Assembly (NCBI RefSeq): GCF_007829875.1
Contig: NZ_VIWV01000001.1
Coordinates: forward strand, 2,822,501 to 2,886,500
Direction: 5' to 3'
From: Streptomyces capillispiralis
GTDB taxonomy: Bacteria > Actinomycetota > Actinomycetes > Streptomycetales > Streptomycetaceae
DNA length: 64,000 nucleotides
The notes under the pieces were generated by a model. It was not told where the DNA came from. It saw nothing but the letters and a program-made list of their open reading frames with translations, and did not search any database. The first letter of the stretch is position 1, and every line of letters begins with the position of its first letter. The position numbers and the translations under genes are program-made. Of this stretch, positions 60,641-64,000 are shown piece after piece.

Positions 60641-61556
60641 AGCGGATCCTCGGGTCGAGTACGGCGTACAGGAGGTCGACGACGAGGTTGGCGACCAGGA
60701 AGACCAGCACCAGCACGGTGACGAAGCCGACCACGGTCTGGGTGTTCTGCCGCAGGATGCCCTGGTAGAGCTGGTAGCCGACGCCGTGGATGTTGAAGAT
60801 CCGCTCGGTGACGATCGCGCCGCCCATGAGGAAGCCGATGTCGGCGCCGATGAAGGTGACCACGGGGATGAGGGAGTTGCGCAGCAGGTGCCTCACGACC
60901 ACCCGGTGCCGGGGCAGGCCCTTGGCGACGGCGGTGCGGACGTAGTCGGAGCGGCGGTTCTCGGCGATGGAGGTGCGGGTCAGCCGGGTGACGTACGCCA
61001 GGGAGACCGAGGCCAGCACCAGGCCGGGCAGGATCAGCTCGTCGAAGGGCGCCTCGGAGGAGACCGAGGGCCGGATCCAGCCCCACTTCACACCGAGCAG
61101 CAGCTGGAGCAGCAGGCCGGTGACGAAGGTGGGCACGGAGATGACGACGAGGGTGACCAGCAGGACGCCGGTGTCGACGGGGCGTCCCCGGCGCAGTCCG
61201 GTGACCACGCCGAGGGTGATGCCGACGACGACCTCGAAGGCGATCGCGATCAGGGTGAGCCGGATGGTGACGGGGAACGCCGTGGACATCAGCTCGGTGA
61301 CCTCCTGGCCGTTGAAGGCCGTGCCGAAGTCGCCGGTGAAGACGTTCCCCATGTAGGTCAGGTATTGCTGCCAGACCGGCTTGTCCAGGCCGAACTCCTT
61401 CTTGAGCCGGGCGGCGGTCGCCGGGTCGCACTGGCGCTCCCCGCACAGGCCGGCGACGGGGTCGCCCATCACGTTGACCATGAGGAAGATCAGCAGCGTG
61501 GCCCCGACGAACACCGGGATCATCTGGAGCAGCCGCCGGACGACGTAGCGCCCCAT
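60633..61556 (-). CDS. Oligopeptide ABC transporter permease (OppB type)
   Basis: 307 residues. An N-terminal helix (VVRRLLQMIPVFVGATLLIFLMV) and five further helices. The EAA loop is YVRTAVAKGLPRHRVVVRHLLRN near 205-227. The OppB domain CGERQCDPATAARLKKEFGLDKP lies outside after the first helix. It starts 6 nt after the SBP stop, so it belongs to the same operon. Confidence 0.9.
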   Translation of the reverse strand: MGRYVVRRLLQMIPVFVGATLLIFLMVNVMGDPVAGLCGERQCDPATAARLKKEFGLDKPVWQQYLTYMGNVFTGDFGTAFNGQEVTELMSTAFPVTIRLTLIAIAFEVVVGITLGVVTGLRRGRPVDTGVLLVTLVVISVPTFVTGLLLQLLLGVKWGWIRPSVSSEAPFDELILPGLVLASVSLAYVTRLTRTSIAENRRSDYVRTAVAKGLPRHRVVVRHLLRNSLIPVVTFIGADIGFLMGGAIVTERIFNIHGVGYQLYQGILRQNTQTVVGFVTVLVLVFLVANLVVDLLYAVLDPRIRYA

Positions 61557-61562
61557 GGCGGC

Positions 61563-63191
61563 TCAGCTCACCTTGATCTGGTCGTACACGGGGACGCTGA
61601 AGGGGTTCAGCCTGACGTCGGACAGCCGCTCGGACCAGCCCGCGCTGCCGTTCTGGTACCAGAGGGGGATGGCGGCCATGTGGTCGCGGACGACCTCCTC
61701 GGCCTGCTGGAACAGGTCGACGGCCCGGGCGTCGTCGGTCTCCCGGTTGGCGCGGTCGACGAGGTCGTCGAACTCCTCGTTGGACCACTTGCCGTCGTTG
61801 GAGGAGGCGTCGGTGTAGTAGAGCGGCTGGAGGAAGTTCTGGATGAGCGGGTAGTCCATCTGCCAGCCGGCGCGGAACGGGCCGCTCATCTTGCGGTCGG
61901 TGATCTGGTTGCGGAAGTCGGCGAAGGTGCCGACCGGGTTGGCGGTGCAGGCACGCTCGTTGTCCAGCGCGTTGTTGATGGAGTTGCAGACGGCGTTGAC
62001 CCATTCGCGGTGGGAACCGGTGTCGGCGTTGAAGGTGATCGTCACCTTGCCGCCGGGCAGGCCGCCGCCCTCCTCGATGAGCCTCTTGGCCTCGTCGGGC
62101 CGGTACTCACAGGCCTCCCCGCACAGGCCCTCCTGGAAGCCGCCGTCCTCGCCGAGGACGGGAGAGGTCCAGTCGGTGGCGGGGGTGCGGGTCCTCTGGA
62201 AGATGGTGTCGGTGATCTGCTCGCGGTCGATCGCCATGGACAGGCCCTTGCGGACCTTCTCCGCGCCGGCGGTGCTCCAGTTCCTGTCGTAGTGGGGGAA
62301 GGCGAGGGTCTGGATGATGCCGGCGGGGGTGTTGAGGTAGCGGTCGCCGAGGTCGTTCCTCACGTTCTTCAGCTGGGCGGCGGGGATGTCGTCGGCCAGG
62401 TCGAGGTTGCCGGCCATCAGGTCGGTGTAGGCGGTGTTGTTGTCGGTGTAGACCTTGAGGTCGACGCCGCCGTTCTGCGCCTTGTCGGGGCCGGGGTAGT
62501 CCTCGCGGGTGCGCAGGGCCATCTGCGAGCCGCGCGTGTAGGAGTCGACCACGTAGGGGCCGTTGCCGACGGGCTTCTTGACCCAGGCGTCGTGGTCGTC
62601 GAAGAAGGCGCGGGGCAGTGGGGCGAAGGCGTTGTAGCCGAGGGTGTCGGGGAAGGTCGAGAACTTCTGGGTGAGCCGGACGGTGAAGGTCCGGTCGTCG
62701 ACCACCTTCAGCCCGGAGAGGGTGTCGGCGGTCTGTGTGCCGCCCTCCTCGGGGTGGACCTTGTCGTAGCCCTCGATGTAGCCGAAGAAGTAGGAGTTGC
62801 GCTGGTTGTTCTTCAGGCTCGCGCCGTAGTTCCAGGCGTCGACGAAGGACCGGGCGGTGACCTTCTCGCCGTTGCTGAAGGTCCAGCCGTCCTTGATGGT
62901 GACGCGGAAGTTCTGCGAGTCGGAGGTCTCGATCCTCTCGGCGACCATGTCCTTGGCCTCGCCGGTCCGCGGGTCGTAGCGCTTCAGACCGCGGAAGATC
63001 ATGTCGAGGACCTTGCCGCCCTGGACCTCGTTGGTGTTGGCCGGCTCCAGCGGGTTCTGCGGATCGCCCCAGGAGGCGCTCAGCACGGCGCCGGTGTCGC
63101 TGCCGCCGCCGTCACCGCCTCCGCAGGCCGTCGCGGCGAGGGCGACCGCCACCGCACAGGCGGCCCGTCGGGCGTGCGGGGCTCGGCGCAT
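61563..63191 (-). CDS. Oligopeptide ABC transporter substrate-binding lipoprotein
   Basis: 542 residues from ATG 63191 (GAGGAGG upstream; an in-frame start at 63224 is rejected). The signal ends at a lipobox-like AATAC, then a Gly-rich linker. SBP family 5 marks include LKRYDPRTGEAKDMVAERIETSD, FTIKDGWTFSNGEKVTA-type VTIKDGWTFSNGEKV, and RKGLSMAIDREQI. First gene of the operon and likely the specificity component. In S. coelicolor the matching operon (SCO5117-5121 as recalled) lies next to bldK and imports oligopeptides. Confidence 0.9.
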   Translation of the reverse strand: MRRAPHARRAACAVAVALAATACGGGDGGGSDTGAVLSASWGDPQNPLEPANTNEVQGGKVLDMIFRGLKRYDPRTGEAKDMVAERIETSDSQNFRVTIKDGWTFSNGEKVTARSFVDAWNYGASLKNNQRNSYFFGYIEGYDKVHPEEGGTQTADTLSGLKVVDDRTFTVRLTQKFSTFPDTLGYNAFAPLPRAFFDDHDAWVKKPVGNGPYVVDSYTRGSQMALRTREDYPGPDKAQNGGVDLKVYTDNNTAYTDLMAGNLDLADDIPAAQLKNVRNDLGDRYLNTPAGIIQTLAFPHYDRNWSTAGAEKVRKGLSMAIDREQITDTIFQRTRTPATDWTSPVLGEDGGFQEGLCGEACEYRPDEAKRLIEEGGGLPGGKVTITFNADTGSHREWVNAVCNSINNALDNERACTANPVGTFADFRNQITDRKMSGPFRAGWQMDYPLIQNFLQPLYYTDASSNDGKWSNEEFDDLVDRANRETDDARAVDLFQQAEEVVRDHMAAIPLWYQNGSAGWSERLSDVRLNPFSVPVYDQIKVS

Positions 63192-63312
63192 GGGGTGCCT
63201 CCTCGTACGTACGTGGACCTTCACGCCAATATCAAGGCAAAAGGATCACTTCGCACATGTACGGCGCCTGTCCGGGGCCGACACCAGCCATATGTACGTA
63301 TGAAGAACGCGG

Positions 63313-63367
63313 ACGAGCAGCGGCTGCCGCGCGCCCCTGACGGGGGCGTACGGCAGCCGCTGCTCGT
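63313..63367 (-). terminator. Large terminator after the edge ATPase gene
   Basis: A 17-bp outer stem (ACGAGCAGCGGCTGCCG and complement) encloses a smaller GC hairpin, just past the stop of the gene at 63386. It separates that operon from the downstream transporter operon. Confidence 0.85.
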
Positions 63368-63385
63368 GGACTCCTGGACGGGGCG

Positions 63386-64000
63386 TCAGTCCTTCTCGAC
63401 GCCCTCCATGGCCTTCAGGGCCGGGTCGAGGACGACGTCCTCGGTACGGGCCCCGGTGCTCGGGTCCTCCGGGAAGTGGCAGGCCGTCAGGTGGCCCTCA
63501 CGGTTGCCGGAGATCTGCACCAGCGGCGGCTCCTCGGTGGCGCACTTGTCCTGCGCCTTCCAGCAGCGGGTGCGGAAGCGGCAGCCGGACGGCGGCATGA
63601 TCGGCGAGGGCACGTCACCGGCGAGCCGGATGCGCTCCCGGTTGTCGACCTCGTCGTCCATGGCCACCTCGGGCACGGCCGACAGCAGGGCGTGGGTGTA
63701 GGGGTGCCGGGGACGGTTGTAGATCGAGTCCCGGTCGCCGACCTCGACCACCTTGCCGAGGTACATCACGGCCACGCGCTGCGAGAAGTGCCGGACGACC
63801 GCGAGGTCGTGGGCGATGAACAGGAAGGCGATGCCCAGCTCTTCCTGGACCTTCTGGAGCAGGTTGACGACCTGCGCCTGGATCGACACGTCCAGCGCGG
63901 AGACCGGCTCGTCGGCGACGATCAGCTTCGGGTTGAGCGCGAGGGCACGGGCGACGCCGATGCGCTGGCGCTGGCCGCCGGAGAACTCGTGCGGGAAGCG
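63386..64000 (-). CDS. Oligopeptide ABC transporter ATPase, C-terminal part (bldKE-like; 5' end outside window)
   Basis: The frame is open to the right edge. Visible, N to C: signature FSGGQRQR, Walker [14 protein letters not shown]-loop [12 protein letters not shown], and the C-terminal Cys cluster [15 protein letters not shown] of OppF-type ATPases. The last 30 residues ([19 protein letters not shown]) are a short extension. It ends the neighbouring operon just upstream of the SBP gene. From position next to an SCO5117-5121-like operon this is probably the fifth gene of bldK, whose importer is needed for aerial growth in S. coelicolor; this rests on recalled synteny. Confidence 0.85.
   Translation of the reverse strand, partial: RFPHEFSGGQRQRIGVARALALNPKLIVADEPVSALDVSIQAQVVNLLQKVQEELGIAFLFIAHDLAVVRHFSQRVAVMYLGKVVEVGDRDSIYNRPRHPYTHALLSAVPEVAMDDEVDNRERIRLAGDVPSPIMPPSGCRFRTRCWKAQDKCATEEPPLVQISGNREGHLTACHFPEDPSTGARTEDVVLDPALKAMEGVEKD

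Noticed and set aside
60354..63701. 1115-codon plus-strand open frame
   Set aside because: Antisense to the oligopeptide transporter operon, whose five genes all have clear motifs.

Overview
This is a high-GC (about 70% or more) window from a Streptomyces chromosome. GTG/TTG starts, strong GC3 bias, gene families found mainly in Streptomyces, and gene order recalled from S. coelicolor (roughly SCO5116 to SCO5184, inverted) all point to that genus. No tRNA, rRNA, insertion sequence, prophage or CRISPR array is visible. Almost everything is ordinary core or conserved chromosomal coding sequence.

Layout. 1-5.7 kb: the 3' end of a membrane protein with a flippase-like domain, then two tandem secreted lipoprotein peptidases of the Tap/Slp type. 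5.7-6.9 kb: MoeZ. 6.9-11.65 kb: a tight four-gene minus-strand unit (PelF-type glycosyltransferase, polytopic membrane protein, NAD-dependent sugar epimerase, spherulin-4 protein) that looks like a compact exopolysaccharide system. It sits between moeZ and the DUF3152 gene, which as I recall are neighbours in Mycobacterium (Rv3206c/Rv3207c). 11.8-20.5 kb: DUF3152 metalloprotease-like protein, hydrolase, TetR regulator, DUF3107, ferritin-like protein and a DEAD-box RNA helicase with a long repetitive basic tail; this matches the Rv3206c-Rv3211 order. 20.6-27.4 kb: hydrolase, NYN nuclease, a 50-residue peptide gene, MarC, a PHP phosphoesterase, a zinc-ribbon protein, an MFS transporter and a SUFU-domain protein.

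27.4-49 kb: a second block resembling the mycobacterial Rv1202-Rv1239c interval: CorA, a soluble MgtE_N/CBS protein plus a DUF1003 protein, Mrp, TatB, HtrA, a zinc-finger anti-sigma factor and a SigE-type ECF sigma factor with its own ECF promoter, an O-methyltransferase, DUF3117, enoyl-CoA hydratase, Tag, a DivIVA-like protein, FolP2, LOG, DapE, DapC and ferredoxin. The sigma/anti-sigma/HtrA/TatB set suggests an envelope-stress module. DapE and DapC serve lysine/diaminopimelate synthesis.

49-57.5 kb: GNAT acetyltransferase, SirB1-type protein, peptidoglycan-binding membrane protein, MshB (mycothiol synthesis), small membrane proteins and an S9 prolyl oligopeptidase. 57.6-64 kb: a complete five-gene oligopeptide ABC transporter operon (SBP, two permeases, two ATPases), and at the edge the C-terminal part of another oligopeptide ATPase, probably the last gene (bldKE-like) of the bldK operon.

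Two genes (the DEAD-box helicase and the O-methyltransferase) have no ATG/GTG/TTG at the conserved N-terminus and appear to start at CTG and ATT. Ten genes carry a TANNNT hexamer 6-7 nt before the start codon, the signature of leaderless transcripts.
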